From Gibbula magus (lineage: Eukaryota; Mollusca; Gastropoda; Trochida; Trochidae): a DNA stretch of 64,000 nt. Shown one piece after another: positions 36,601 to 45,952 of this stretch. How positions within the stretch are numbered: position 1 is the stretch's first letter; each line of letters opens with the position of its first letter. The stretch lies in assembly GCA_936450465.1 (NCBI GenBank), contig OW388297.1:48746130-48810129 (forward strand). The letters are read 5' to 3'. Under the pieces are notes generated by a model that was given only the letters and a program-made list of their open reading frames with translations, did no database searches and was not told the DNA's origin. The position numbers were made by a program, and so were the translations under genes.

Positions 36601-38011
36601 ATAGATGTTCTAGGTGTACATGTATGATGCAATATTATTAAGGGGGTAAATGCACCACAGGAAAATTGTGAGTAACCTGATAGGACCTGGTACCTCTTAA
36701 GCAAATTAGGTCACATATACACATATACATATTAAATATTACATAGCCTTTGTGTACTTCATTGAAACCAATGGCATAATAAATAATAATAATGAGGATA
36801 TTTGTAACGCGCAATACTCCATACCACAAAGGGGTATGCTCAATGCGCATACAGAGATATAAACTGAAACTTATACTGGTTACATGGTTTAACTTATTTC
36901 CTCCTGCGTCATCAGTTAAGTTATGATGATTGCATTAATGAAATTAAAGTATTATCCATACAGGGATTCCAACAGTTTGATAGAACTTTGGAGACCAATG
37001 GCTATCGCTTGCAACAGACTGACGGCGAGAACAGGTGGATCATTAGGACCTTTGTCCGGCCACGGTACCGTCATTTACCCTTTGAAGCCTATCAAAGTGA
37101 GGTGAACTTGGTCAACAAGTTCGGCAAGTGTCCAACCGATCCTAGAGGTAAGTTTGTAGACATTTGCTTATGATAACAGTGTCGTCATTTCAATTGATAG
37201 AGGTATTCATAATATAATATAACAATATTTTGAGATTGTAAATGTCCTGCATCAGGAATAAAGAGATGATGCAAGCCATAGCAGCTAAATACGTAGTGAT
37301 AACTGAATGAGTGTCTTAATGAAGAACATTTACCATCCTGAATGACGAGAGCTTGATAACATCATTATAATAATACACTGTTTGTATGAATTATTTTAAA
37401 GAATAAACGTCTAACTAAGTCATTTCAAAAGTTTCAGAGGTTTCCTCAAATGCGGCTATAAATAAACAGCTTGCCATTGCGATGTACCCGGATTTTTTTC
37501 AGCAAACTTAATCTTGACAATTAGCATTTATATATTAAAATCTTGATCTCTTTAAGAAGTACTGCGGAAATTGAAAAACTGATTTTCTATGTATATCCAT
37601 AAAACTCGTTTATCATTCATTCATATACATTTTATTTTGTTCATTTCAGATGTGAAAGCTCACATGAAGAAAATGTTTGCGGCCAATCCAATGGCATCGA
37701 AAATGAACTTTGGAGATACAGAGTTGGAGGAAATCTACAAGCGCACAATGAAACTGATGAATCCTGGATTCAGTGGATATGGATCCCCAAACGTATTTTC
37801 TGATCCAAACTCAACAACACCGCATGCAACAGGCAGTGGCAAGCCAACATCCGGTGATAATACTTCATCACCGGAAGTGGACAAGTGTGATGGATGCGGG
37901 AAGGTGTCACCTCAAGGGAAGAAGTGTACTGGTTGCAAGAGCGTCATATATTGTGATAGAGACTGTCAGCGCAAGGCATGGCCCAGACACAAACTTGTCT
38001 GCAAAAAGTAA
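21609..38011 (+). CDS. DUF4470 and MYND zinc-finger protein, gene A (complete, 16 coding exons)
   Basis: Exons 21609-21630, 23469-23806, 25385-25707, 26108-26299, 26930-27032, 27340-27485, 28058-28210, 30496-30587, 30682-30846, 31870-31929, 32963-33033, 35018-35148, 35476-35830, 36151-36396, 36964-37147 and 37650-38011 total 2943 nt: 980 codons plus TAA, with every join phase-matched. Residues about 25-125 resemble DUF4470 (YYPIGNCRPLDVTHG, DVMLLGCGDIRYLLHTL, NFHLNDIEDGILCRNLIFLY), the domain also found at the N terminus of dynein assembly factor DNAAF3. Residues 940-978 form a C6HC MYND finger (C940, C943, C953, C956, C962, C966, H974, C978). The roughly 800 residues between are unassigned. 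MYND fingers usually bind proline-rich partners; a cilia link through DUF4470 is only a guess. A tandem paralogue (gene B) follows. The gene name is unknown. Confidence 0.9.
22009..22084. mobile_element. 76-bp palindromic Mutator-type mini-element
   Basis: Two arms of about 38 bp back to back (CATCCACGATAATCCAGCG ... CGCTGGATTATCGAGGATG, centre TCTAGA) with almost no interior. The exact 9-bp duplication ACCCGTCCC flanks it at 22000-22008 and 22085-22093. The arms match the ends of the 573-bp element at 44247-44819. Confidence 0.9.
22300..23285 (+). repeat. Modular repeat, TGGCGGGGGAT family, headless copy
   Basis: Same internal units as 1831-2850 (ggggacagcttttctc, ttaagatagg, taccttgatgga) and the same end, ctggcgggggatgttgatga. 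The GC-rich head hairpin is missing. A foldback element is inserted at 22883-23029. Confidence 0.75.
22883..23029. mobile_element. Foldback MITE inside the modular repeat
   Basis: Arms of about 57 bp: aagggcgtgtatcgcttaga and onward to catatacctatatag at the left, inverted at the right as tataggtatatgtcttccaa to cgatacacgcccc. Loop about 40 bp. It interrupts the host unit 'ttgaggatatcgatac/ttgatgga'. Confidence 0.8.
23469..23806 (+). CDS. Gene A exon 2, DUF4470 core
   Basis: Acceptor attttcag|CG, donor ATAAAG|gtagat, 338 nt. Carries the GCGDIR motif and the NFHLNDIEDGILCRN motif. From YYPIGNC onward it is almost identical in DNA and protein to gene B exon 2 (58079-58416), while the first 20 or so residues differ. 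Confidence 0.92.
24097..24318 (+). repeat. Small element with inverted GGCGGAT ends and poly-G
   Basis: Begins aggggcggatacagcttttt, has a G run of about 25 with one T, and ends ctggatccgccaatg. Related to 12283-12411. Intronic in gene A. Confidence 0.6.
24320..25384 (+). other. Gene A intron 2, with poly-C tract
   Basis: Holds an uninterrupted C run at about 24710-24737. Otherwise nothing recognised. Confidence 0.5.
25385..25707 (+). CDS. Gene A exon 3
   Basis: 323 nt, acceptor ccttgcag|TTT, donor GGACAG|gtaaga. Encodes FLWSVWNEALLN, YFGSDWTREKLILGMKWFG and FDDTRLKD(R). The paralogous exon at 59322-59644 has identical length. Confidence 0.92.
26108..26299 (+). CDS. Gene A exon 4
   Basis: 192 nt, acceptor atttcag|atta, donor ctgcccag|gttgtc. 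Encodes LAAEILEYVEFGTTRNNTGR, an Arg-rich run and SPFMCYNVDYELP(R). It is preserved at 60346-60537, where intronic read-through also stays open for a while. Confidence 0.9.
26930..27032 (+). CDS. Gene A exon 5
   Basis: 103 nt, acceptor cactgcag|GTAT, donor GTCAAG|gtcatg. Encodes YDGVNTTMASLFLEKLQSWV and on to DGWKVK. Matches 62615-62717. Confidence 0.9.
27340..27485 (+). CDS. Gene A exon 6
   Basis: 146 nt, acceptor tatttcag|ATC, donor CAAGAG|gtacgt. Encodes ITLWLGDCVELCDVGLPDS and onward to CQGRLK(R). Matches 63557-63702. Confidence 0.92.
27600..27800 (+). repeat. (ATC)n / (CAT)n microsatellite in intron 6
   Basis: Interrupted catcatcatcatcaccagcatcatcgtcat array. The equivalent intron of gene B has the same kind of array at 63755-63850, and the unique sequence beyond it (gccgagatagttgt) is also shared, so the array predates the gene duplication. 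The Met- and Asp-rich frames it creates on the minus strand are not genes. Confidence 0.92.
28058..28210 (+). CDS. Gene A exon 7
   Basis: 153 nt, acceptor attccag|AGAC. The donor is read as ATAGGACATGA|gtacga because only this GT gives the phase needed by exon 8; this donor is the least certain join in the gene. Encodes DDGLVTIESYQWARMNN and on to DDLDIGH(E). Confidence 0.8.
28753..30393 (-). mobile_element. Tc1-like DNA transposon, apparently intact
   Basis: 1641 bp flanked by TA (28751-28752 and 30394-30395). Terminal inverted repeats start CACTCATGGCAAAAATGG (28 or more bases, one mismatch seen: TGTCATCCCC against TGTCACCCC). It holds one uninterrupted transposase frame on the minus strand. 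It is nested in a MITE inside intron 7 of gene A, antisense to the gene. Confidence 0.95.
29085..30107 (-). CDS. Tc1-family transposase, DD34E, full length
   Basis: 340 residues, the usual length for Tc1 transposases, with no stop or frameshift. Order: paired-type HTH (MPGPTPPGIRHEIIGMSRGG to SVRTVQRIKRL, residues about 1-45), an AT-hook-like GRPKK (about 58-62), a second HTH (about 75-115), then the catalytic core with FTDESRF (first Asp), LQDDNAPAH (second Asp) and SPDMNPIEHAWD (Glu). There are 34 residues between the second Asp and the Glu. It catalyses cut-and-paste transposition into TA sites. All catalytic residues are present, so it could be functional; activity is inferred, not shown. 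Confidence 0.95.
   Translation of the reverse strand: MPGPTPPGIRHEIIGMSRGGASNRVIAAACNVSVRTVQRIKRLHAIQGNVVPNKSSGRPKKTTVRQDRILLRLTRRHRRLSSLTLAQRWGAHINTPICRRTVVNRLLQHGYKARRPAIKPFWTLVHRRARLAWAQQHRRIQLGHWRHVIFTDESRFLLHKVDRRMRVRRLRGERFNDDCLQHQVAHGGGSVHVWAGIHHNGKTDLVVLQGNVNQRSYRRLLETVCLPHARRVYGNNFLLQDDNAPAHRARTVNAFIQAQGVTRLPWPSKSPDMNPIEHAWDQLDRAIRRLDPAPANLQQLRAALVNEWNNLAVANINTLIDSMPARIIALENSRGGATRY
30496..30587 (+). CDS. Gene A exon 8
   Basis: 92 nt, acceptor ttgtgttaag|GCGA with a weak pyrimidine tract, donor AACAG|gtactt. Encodes RLLENGMFVGCSSLILTWKV and on to QPSSIQIT. The acceptor region is crowded by the MITE ending at 30471. Confidence 0.82.
30682..30846 (+). CDS. Gene A exon 9
   Basis: 165 nt, acceptor tttttttaaag|GTTC, donor GGAGGTG|gtaagt. 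Encodes GSDDVSKSIKGMVRLNTEQ and on to RLRGFINGG. Confidence 0.88.
31092..31275 (+). repeat. 92-bp tandem duplication in intron 9
   Basis: tgaaactcaatgttgacact through atattttgtcctgca occurs twice head to tail with only two or three base differences, so it is recent. Confidence 0.9.
31650..31745 (+). repeat. ~49-bp tandem duplication in intron 9
   Basis: acagaaccttgaacagaac, cagaccttgtg and gaggaatct are repeated in order twice. Confidence 0.8.
31870..31929 (+). CDS. Gene A exon 10 (60 nt)
   Basis: Acceptor tctttcag|GGAA, donor CGCTGA|gtatgt. Encodes KQISKVISDFLMGSVPGSL. Short, but both phases fit. Confidence 0.82.
   Translation, partial: GSRFPKSSVISSWDLYRDR
32492..32723 (-). repeat. 5'-truncated tRNA-derived SINE
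   Basis: Reverse complement of the body and tail of the SINE at 12849-13165. The tail is aggtgaggtgagttggggtt and it ends at gttgccgtgcccc without the tRNA-like head. Confidence 0.85.
32963..33033 (+). CDS. Gene A exon 11 (71 nt)
   Basis: Acceptor ctttgcag|AGTT, donor CAACTT|gtacga. Encodes an acidic stretch, FLTEENDSVVDTEEPSSD. Confidence 0.8.
33277..33851. mobile_element. 575-bp Mutator-type MITE with 9-bp target duplication
   Basis: Perfect outer ends CATTCTCTTCCCACAGAGG and CCTCTGTGGGAAGAGAATG. The inverted repeats run about 65 bp, to the gtaatgtaacagagggtaga region. GTGTTGACA is duplicated exactly at 33268-33276 and 33852-33860. No coding frame. Long inverted repeats with a 9-bp duplication are typical of Mutator-like elements. 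Same length class as 44247-44819 but a different end sequence. Confidence 0.92.
34120..34566 (+). pseudogene. Tc1-like transposase remnant
   Basis: C-terminal half only: YLVTVPGTLNEQRHQNLIL, then after a gap FMDNNARPHRAQAVVQHF, ARSPDMNPIEHVKDILGRRV, WQQIP, an in-frame TAA, then VASMRQRVEN and IRVRGGYTRY. The residue before NARPH, normally the catalytic Asp, is Asn here. The HTH half is gone. Confidence 0.88.
35018..35148 (+). CDS. Gene A exon 12
   Basis: 131 nt, acceptor tttcccag|AACA, donor GAATAG|gtaaac. Encodes NMVEFVDRYEVTLTSDPSL and on to IVIFMFKEN(R). Confidence 0.88.
35476..35830 (+). CDS. Gene A exon 13
   Basis: 355 nt, acceptor atttcag|CACA, donor AAGAAA|gtgaga. Encodes TVHLKKTVSFSCSVVLTQC, VSCVIIKHMGFVNSEML and LTEFLMMTYLDSGKK. 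Confidence 0.92.
36151..36396 (+). CDS. Gene A exon 14
   Basis: 246 nt, acceptor tctttag|AAGA, donor CACAAG|gtacaa. Encodes KKVFGLPTATGKDNILGRW, LFVTWYYVDMARMLI and FNEFHKYHK. Phase 0 at both ends. Confidence 0.9.
36964..37147 (+). CDS. Gene A exon 15
   Basis: 184 nt, acceptor ccatacag|GGAT, donor CTAGAG|gtaagt. Encodes GFQQFDRTLETNGYRLQQT and on to NKFGKCPTDPR. Confidence 0.9.
37650..38011 (+). CDS. Gene A terminal exon, MYND zinc finger
   Basis: Acceptor tcatttcag|ATGT; stop TAA at 38009-38011. A lysine/methionine-rich segment (VKAHMKKMFAANPMASKMNF) and a Ser/Thr/Gly-rich linker lead to the MYND finger: CDGCGKV, KKCTGCKSVIYC, DRDCQRKAW, RHKLVC. All eight ligands are present with standard spacing. 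Confidence 0.95.
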
Positions 38012-38165
38012 ACGACAGGATGCTAACTTTAGCCTCTGATTTCAAAATGGGTACTTGTACACATTGGAACATATATTTATAGAAATCATAAGCATTTGGA
38101 CTGACAAAATAATTTGGTAAATCCTCAGTACTTTGAACCTTTCGATCTCGCCTCAAATGTAATCG

Positions 38166-38272
38166 ATGTTGTATTTCCTTTGCTTTTCCGTGCTAAGATA
38201 GCGATGCACTACACGTGAAATGTATAGTGGGCACGATCTGCTAGCACGGAGAAGTGAAGGAAATGCTACAAG
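38166..38272. repeat. Foldback sequence just 3' of gene A
   Basis: tatttcctttgcttttccgt and gctaagat pair with gatctgctagcacggagaag and tgaaggaaatgcta. About 45-bp imperfect arms. Possibly a small MITE; no target duplication identified. Confidence 0.6.
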
Positions 38273-38499
38273 GCTTAATTTATCCAGTTAGTCGGACTTG
38301 CTGAGCAGCTATGAAGCGTAATCCCAAATAGTATGCCGTTTGCATATTAAGAGACACCCTAAAGCTTTGCGGGAGACATAATGTTTTCGCCTTCATCCGT
38401 TATTCCTTACTTCCAAAATGCTTTTGTTTCCGGGCCATATTTTAAAAATATGTTCAATTTTTTTTAGCAGCTCCGACTAAAGTTTTGTATTGGCTATAA

Positions 38500-39770
38500 C
38501 TCATATACATAACTTCTTACATATACCCCTGGGGAATATTTTTGACATGTTCACAGGTCAAGGTCACGAGTTCTGAAATCGCTAAAAAAATTCTTGTAAA
38601 CACGATAACTTGACAAATATTTGTGCTGTCAGGCTCTTCTTTGGTGTATATCAACTATGGAGAAAGGCCAAAAGGCCAAGATTTGAAAAGGTTTTCGCTA
38701 ACATCCGTCAAAGGTCAACGTCACGACGAGGTCACGACTTAAGCATGCTTTTGCGAAAATGTCTTATTTCAACTATTAACACTTTGAATCATTACATGAT
38801 GTTATATACAATGAAATGTGATCATTGATTGTGTGACCTTGAATATCAAAGGTCATGGTCACAAGATAGGGTCACGATCACTAGTTCTGAAATCACTAAA
38901 TAATTTTTTTCTAAGAAGGTATCAACACCTCATATACATAGCTTCTTTCTTTATACACCTGCTGAATGATTTTAACATGTTCACATTCAAGGTCAAAGGT
39001 CGAAGGTCAAGGTCATGAGTTCTGAAATTGCTAAAAAATCTAAATATTTGTGCTATCAGGCTCTTATTTGGTTTATATCAACTATGTAGAAAGGCCAAGA
39101 TTTGAAAAGGTTTTCGCTAACATCCGTCAAAGGTCAAAGGTCAATGTCACAGCGAGGTAACAGCTTTTCAGCGTGCATTTGCGAACATGCCTTATTTCAA
39201 CTATTGACACTTTGAATCATTACATGATTGTTACAGACAATGAAAAGTTGTCATTGACTGTGTGACGTTGAAGATCAAAGGCCAAGGTCATGAGATATGG
39301 TCATGCTGACCAGTTCTGAAATCACTAAGTAACTTTTTTCCATGAAGATATTAACACCTCATATATATAGCTTAATGATTTTCTTATAAACCTGGTGAAT
39401 GATTTTGACATGTTCACATTCAAGGTCAAAGGTCAAGGTCATGAGTTCTAAAATCACTACATCAATCCTTGTAAACATGATAACTTCAAACTTTTTGTTG
39501 TGCTATCAGGCTCTTATTTGGTATATATATGAACTACGGAGAAAGACCAAGATTTGAAAAGGTTTTCGCTACAATCTGTAAAAGGTCAAGGTCACAGCTA
39601 GATCACAACTTATACATGCTTTTGTGAATATGCCGTATTTAATTATGAACACTTTGAGTAATTGCATGATTGTTATACACGATGAAAAGTGATCATTGAT
39701 GGTGTGACTTTGAGGGTCAAAGGTCAAGGTAATGAGATATTGGTTAAGGCCACGTTAATCCTTTGATTAA
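38500..39770 (+). repeat. ~430-bp tandem unit, three copies, rich in AGGTCA
   Basis: Units start near 38543, 38971 and 39407, each with acatgttcaca, (a)aaggtcaaggtcatgagttc, gctatcaggctcttatttgg, aagatttgaaaaggttttcg and tgtgacc/ttga. Each contains several direct aaaggtca or caaggtca words. No coding frame. Could be an old modular repeat related to 15629 and 18901, without their head. Confidence 0.8.
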
Positions 39771-41170
39771 ATTTTGAAATAAGAAATAGTTTGACCCCAG
39801 TGATGATTACTAATAACTTAAATAATAAACAAATGTTTGTTAAACAGAATTCCAATTTTATTGATGCTGACGAGAAGGCGTAACAGGGAAATGCGAGCCC
39901 CTAATTTTCGGAGCTGCTCTGTCTTGCCCGCAAACGCTCATCTAGTTTTTTAAAGAAACTTGATATGTGGATAGATCTAGTGGTGAAGTGGTGCCATTTG
40001 TTACTTTGGTTATTCTGAATTTTATATTTGTTCTGGTTTCCATGGAAAGAAGTTGAACTTAGAACATATGGGAGGTAGTGATCTATCCGGCATCTATCTC
40101 TAAATCTATGAAGTGTTTCTTTTTACAAAACTTGGTATATGGGTAGATCTACGAGTGGTGCGTTTTACTACTTTGGTTATTCTGAATTATATATTTTTGT
40201 TCTGGTATCCATGGAAACAAGTTGAATTTAGTGCATATTGGGGGTAGGGATCTTTCCCAGTCTCTATCACAAAATTTATTCAGTATCATTTATTGAGACT
40301 TGGTATGTGTTTAGACTCAAAGATGGATTGGTGCAACCCTTTTGATATTTAAAAGTACATCCATAGTGTTGTTTGGGGTCACATATGCTAAACATTGTAA
40401 ATTGTGTTACGTTATCGGGAAGTCCTGACTGTTGCCAAATTAGTTTGAATTAGTTGTCTTAGTATATTGACGATATGAATGTATTTAAGCAGTGATTTCT
40501 GATCGAAAATCGGACAATGTACCGCGTTTGGCAAGCGCCAATGAGTCAAACGTAATTTAGGAATCTTATATATATCAGACAACTGATTTGAGTTGATCAT
40601 GTTTAATAGGTCATATAACTACTGCCCATGTAAATGGGACGTGTACTTTCGGTTTCTGCACATGTATAATGATGTTACTCTATTTTAATTGGAAACTAGT
40701 AATTATAATATATCTGGGTGATTCGGGATGAATATGCAAGCCGAGTGAATTTATTTGCACTGTAAACAGCACATATGGTGAGTCGGAACGTATTAAAGCC
40801 TAATAACAATTTATGAAACACAATGGATGCACCTTTAAATTATTCTGAATTTTTAACAAAGTGGCCAGAAAAGGGACACAATTTGAACTAAGGGACTATA
40901 CAAGTTCATTTATTCTTATAGATTAACTTTTTGGAATTGTATTTTCATTGTCTCTTGCATTTGTGGCTAAAAAGTGTAAGATGTTCAGGTTGTATTGAAA
41001 CTAGGAGCGGGGGACATCACAGTGCATCAGATACACATATTTCTAGTTAATTTGGGCAAAGGTGTTCTGGATCCATGACATCCCAATACCCACAAGACCA
41101 GCCTGCCTCACAGGGTTATCAGTCAGACTGCTCTTATAGCAACACATTGCGAAGTACGATAGTTGGATGT
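39771..41170 (+). other. Intergenic, no gene recognised
   Basis: A second imperfect repeat pair at about 40010-40110 and 40185-40270 (ggttattctgaatt, tccatggaaa.aagttgaa) indicates further tandem repeats. Nothing coding. Confidence 0.45.
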
Positions 41171-41179
41171 CATTGGCGG

Positions 41180-41345
41180 ATACAGGGCCTCGCTCAATGT
41201 AGCACGATTGCTCAATGTAGCGCTACGTAGCAAAGGGAGCAAGCCTCTGGGTTTTGCTCCGTGTCGTTCAGAAGGGAATGAACGCTCAATATAGTGCTCA
41301 ATGTAACGCTCAATTGAGCGAATTAATCGATCACTGTTATGGAAC
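41180..41345 (+). repeat. Clustered 'gctcaatgtag' repeats
   Basis: cgctcaatgtagcac, tgctcaatgtagcg, cgctcaatatagtg, ctcaatgtaacgctcaattg: a loose short-period array preceded by cattggcggatacaggg, the end motif of the GGCGGAT elements. Confidence 0.6.
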
Positions 41346-41349
41346 AAAC

Positions 41350-43095
41350 GGCAGAAGCGGAGAAGGGTTCACAAAACTACTCTGTTAATTATTGTTCCAG
41401 GTTGAAGTGAATTAGGTAAGTTCTCTCTTGGCTGCAACTGTAGTTCACTTTGGTAAAACATGCCAACATACAACACAATTTCAAAATGGCCATGAGGAAG
41501 TTTTAATGCCCAAACAAGATTACTTAACCATTTAAGTATTGTCTTACAGATTGCTTTGAGAAAATTCAAACAAGAAATATGTTCAACACTTCCTAAGTTT
41601 GTAAATGAATAAATAGATAAACCTGAATCACATGCAAACACGAAATACACTGGTGACGGTCGATTACCGACTTAACCATTATCAATATCATTCTCATTAT
41701 GGTATGTTACAGACCCCCTGAGCATACATGACTTACATCTAAGGTGACAAAGTGAGTCTCATTCAAACACGACATACAAAGGTTACAGATAACTGATTAA
41801 CCCTTATCAGTCAAGACAACCTTGTCAAGCCTCAGATATTTGTTACTTTTAATCAACTCATGTTGATTACTTGTTAGCAGAAGAAACTTGGGCAAAAATC
41901 GTAATAATTGCTTTCTGCATATCCATTAACATTAAATTATTCCTATCAATGGAACTGGATATGATTCCTAGATATTTAATGGTTATTCGAACTTCAAAGA
42001 ACTAAACCTGCACCAGGTACCAACGAGCTGGAAGCCTAACAAGGGGTAAGGTGATATATAGTTGTTTCAATACCAAAGGGCTGATAATTCCCGTTGTCAA
42101 CTGCCATTGAATGTGAAAACAAATTAATTTCATTTAATGTTTGAAACGTTCATTAAATATACGTAAACGAAATGCGGCAACAGATTAATTCATTTGTTAG
42201 AGGTTATATGCATGTCAGCTATCATAGTAATGGGACACATGTCAAGATGAAAGTCCTATTTTAAAAACAAAGCATCGGATGGATTCTAACTCTGTTGCTC
42301 ATTGTTAGATAACATCAAGTAAGTAAGATACCGAGTCAGTATACTGAAGACACATGTTCATTGCTGTTTACACGTTAAACACAAATATGAATAGTAAATC
42401 AGTATTTAAGAAATGCACCAACTCATTAATGTGTAAAGTGACATCATTGGAATTTTTGCATTTACCAACATCATTGTTTTGATAACCTTTTGCCTTTTTT
42501 ACGGAAGAATTGTGAAATCAGATGAGCATTCGGTTGATCAATGTTCATTCATTTGCAGGAAAGAAGTCAACTTCAAGGCATAACTTACGTGAGTCTCTAT
42601 CACAGGCAAATGTTAGCCTTGCCGCATTTCGTCACCTGCATAAGATAGAGCCATTGGTTCTTTTGAGGAAGTTGAACATGTTGAATACGTTTGTAGGGGA
42701 CACATTTTTATCAAATCTAAAATAAAATATAGTCGCAAGCGACGATAAACGGATTCAACGCATAAATTACTCAATTAATTGATATATGATGAAGTAAGAC
42801 ATCTTGCCAATATTTTTGCATTGTTGAAAATGCAACTTTTGATTCGAACCGGACCTTGTATGGATAGGCCGATTGAGCCCAGAACTTCTACACAGTGAAT
42901 TCATTAGTTCTTTCAGTACCTCGATATTAAGAATGTTAACTCTCGTAGTTTCGGCTGAAACCCAGTGCAAAAACTAAAAGCAAAATAACAGAAATGCGAC
43001 TTTTACACAGTCTATAGCTGCAGGTGTGACCCAGATCTCACATCTCGCCTTTAGCACTGGCTAGTGAATATTCATCGGACCCTTAGGTAAAGAAG
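41350..43095 (+). other. Intergenic, no gene recognised
   Basis: AT-rich with short unconvincing frames only. Confidence 0.4.
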
Positions 43096-43263
43096 ATGAT
43101 TCGGAGAGCTGCCGCCCTTCCCCTGTTGCCACTTGACAAGGTGGAAGATGTCTTGGTCGACATCATTGCAGATAGCCCTGCAGGAGAGAAGGCCACCAGG
43201 TTCATGGACTACGTGACCACCACCTGGATCGAGGGCACATGGGAACCTTATATAGTGATATGA
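43096..43263 (+). pseudogene. Fragment resembling the C terminus of a MULE transposase-domain protein
   Basis: A 55-codon frame: MIRRAAALPLLPLDKVEDVL, then a second half with FMDYVTTTWIEGTWEPY and a stop. Its GC-rich codon use stands out from the AT-rich surroundings. The pattern 'ALPhLPh..hED...' followed by 'hMDYV..TWh....W.P' is that of the C-terminal part of MULE/FLYWCH-associated transposase proteins common in invertebrates. The upstream frame is closed by TAG just before it, and a splice source is not evident. Recognition is from memory of the family and is moderate. Confidence 0.55.
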
Positions 43264-44237
43264 GTGAAAATGACACGAGAAGTGTCTGCATAAACAACGG
43301 AGAACTTAATCCTATCTTACTTGTTATTTGTAAGAATTGTTAATTGAGTGCCTTCAGCCATAACGTTTTTGACCATGTACCGCGAATTAAGCCTACGCTC
43401 ACTGGACCTTGTCGAGTAGCGTTTTAGGCTTCCCGGACCATAACCATTCTCCCTGTCTGTTTTAAATAAAGTAAAATGTAAAAAGATACAAAACCATAAG
43501 ATATACTTGACTTGACAATGGATTACATTTTTGTCTGTATTGTATTCTGTATCATTTAATAAAATCTGCAAGTCTTAAAGTGTAAATGGAAAAATCACAT
43601 ACATGTATCAATAAACCCCATCATTAGGTTTCTCATGATAAAGATAAACGGTTAATATTTTCATCCTTAGGTGTAACATAGATAATGTTGTGCTTTACTT
43701 CCTACTTAAGTAGATGTAATCATCATGTAAATTGCATACATAATTAATGCGTTATGGTCTTCTGAAAAGTTAAGAAAATACTGAACAAATCTTATTTTTG
43801 GACCCCTATGCGACGTTTGCGATGTTTGAAGCCTAACTATCAACTTTTTGATGACAGGGTTCAATACAAAAGTTGTTGCTCTTGAAATTGTCAATAAGAA
43901 AGCGTAAGTAATGTATCAATTGCTTATTTAATTAAGCACCTGTGTTCGTTTGAAGTTTGTTGAAAATGACGAATTTCGAAAAAATGGCAATTTTCAATTG
44001 ACTGTAACTTGAAAACCTTTATAGATACATGATTGACAAACGAAATGATATAGATATTTGAGGCCCTATGACATTATTTCGTTTCTAAAAATAGACCAAT
44101 GCCGAGGTCATTCAATATGGATGACTACTAGACAAACGATGTTTCGAAACACACTTCAGATTATCTAAAATCTCTGGTACGCCTATGTTATAATTCTTGC
44201 GCGATCTGATGCACCAAATACTGGGCTTTGTAAAATG
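43264..44237 (+). other. Intergenic, no gene recognised
   Basis: AT-rich; nothing supported. Confidence 0.4.
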
Positions 44238-44246
44238 GGTCACTAT

Positions 44247-44819
44247 CATCCTCGATAATCCAGCGCTATTGTTCCGATAAATCTACACACAAGCGCTGGA
44301 AAACAGTTAGGGTATTTATCCTTAACCTAGTTACCTCCCTTCGCAATGACTCAGCGAAACGCTTGCTTTCTAACAACCAATGAGATCACTTGAAATCAAG
44401 GGTGAAATAACAAGCACTCTCGTGTCAGGATCTTGGCTTTCGCAGATGATTGGGAACGCCTGGTAGCACAGGGATTTTAATCATTTACGTCCACCCGTTT
44501 TGATGGACATGAATACACCCTTCTCACGTACAGACTTCTTAAAACTTTCTTTGAGTTTCTGTCAGGTTTTTTACGCTGAATTTGTTACAAACTTTATCGT
44601 AATCGAGTGAGTCGGCCGCCGCCATGTCTGTTTCTATAAACAACGGTAGTGATGCGTTTTGATTGGTCGAGTTGTTTACGCAGATAGCGTCTGCGTTTCG
44701 TTTCTGATTGGATAACATGGACCCAAGGGAGGTAACTAGGTTAGGGATAAATACCCTTACTGTTTTCCAGCGCTTGTGTGTAGATTTATCGGAACAATAG
44801 CGCTGGATTATCGAGGATG
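44247..44819. mobile_element. 573-bp Mutator-type MITE with 9-bp target duplication
   Basis: Ends CATCCTCGATAATCCAGCG and CGCTGGATTATCGAGGATG, with inverted repeats of over 90 bp that continue through aagcgctggaaaacag and aacctagttacctccctt. GGTCACTAT is duplicated exactly at 44238-44246 and 44820-44828. No transposase. The 76-bp palindrome at 22009-22084 is built from this element's ends. Confidence 0.93.
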
Positions 44820-45952
44820 GGTCACTATTAGCTGACAGGATATTATAAAGTGTTTTATAATAATTTTTTCGAGCGAATTTTTTATCATTTTGGTGGGCTA
44901 CCCAAATGGCTCAAATGAACAATGTGCTTATATTTTAGCCTTTGCAAAAACATGTCCTTGTTATTATCCGATCGATTTTTACGTTTGATGGCTTGTTTTA
45001 AAGAAAAATGTATTGGCTTTGACGTGGTATATAACATTGAATGATAATATGATGACATCATTCTGAAAAATAATTACGAACGGACATGGGGTGTTGACCT
45101 CGTTACATCCCTTTACTTTTTTTAAATTATAGTATATGGGGCTGGATCGTGGACTTCATATTCTTTGTAATCGCTAGTTTCGACAATACAAGCCCATGTG
45201 ATCTTGATTAGTTTTCGAGCTATTCAGGTTTAAAGCTTTTTCTTCTAAGGGGGATAACTCAGTAACAGATCAAAAATCGAACAAGTGGCTAGTGCAGAGC
45301 GAGATCTTGACACGATCTATCATCTCTGAAAATTTCATGCTAACTGGCCCAGCCGCTAGTTCTGAAACGTATCCACAAAATCGGTGGAATAATTATTTTA
45401 AAAAACACACCAAAAACAATAAGGATTAATCAACATTATCCATTAACTAAGGAATCTGAACACTAGCGTTCAGGAGGTTTCTGTTCTAGAGAAAACGACG
45501 GAAATAGTGGTTTTAGGTCGTGGCCCCTCTAGGCCTTATTTGTGACCACAGGGTCATCAAATTCGATTTGTAATCCACATAGGTCAATGGTTATGTACAC
45601 AAAATTTCAGCTTTCTAGAACTAGTGATTCTTTAGAAGGAGTCGAAAAAGGACACCATGCACTGCCATTCAAGCCTGTAGTTCAAACGTAGACGTGACCG
45701 ATCCATCCACCCTATTACTACTAGTATTAAATTGTGTCTTCTATTTTTTATTCTTCACATGCACAATAAACACATCTTTTTATAAAAATACAATTTACTT
45801 ATATAGGCTCTATCGTTGACAGCACCATCTAGATCCTACTCAACAACGATACCTGTCCTTGCATATTTCGAAAAAAAACGGCAAGTGAAAAAATACGATA
45901 AACACTACACATAGATTTGAACCAGGCAGCAATAAATCAGTGATTTATGCAC

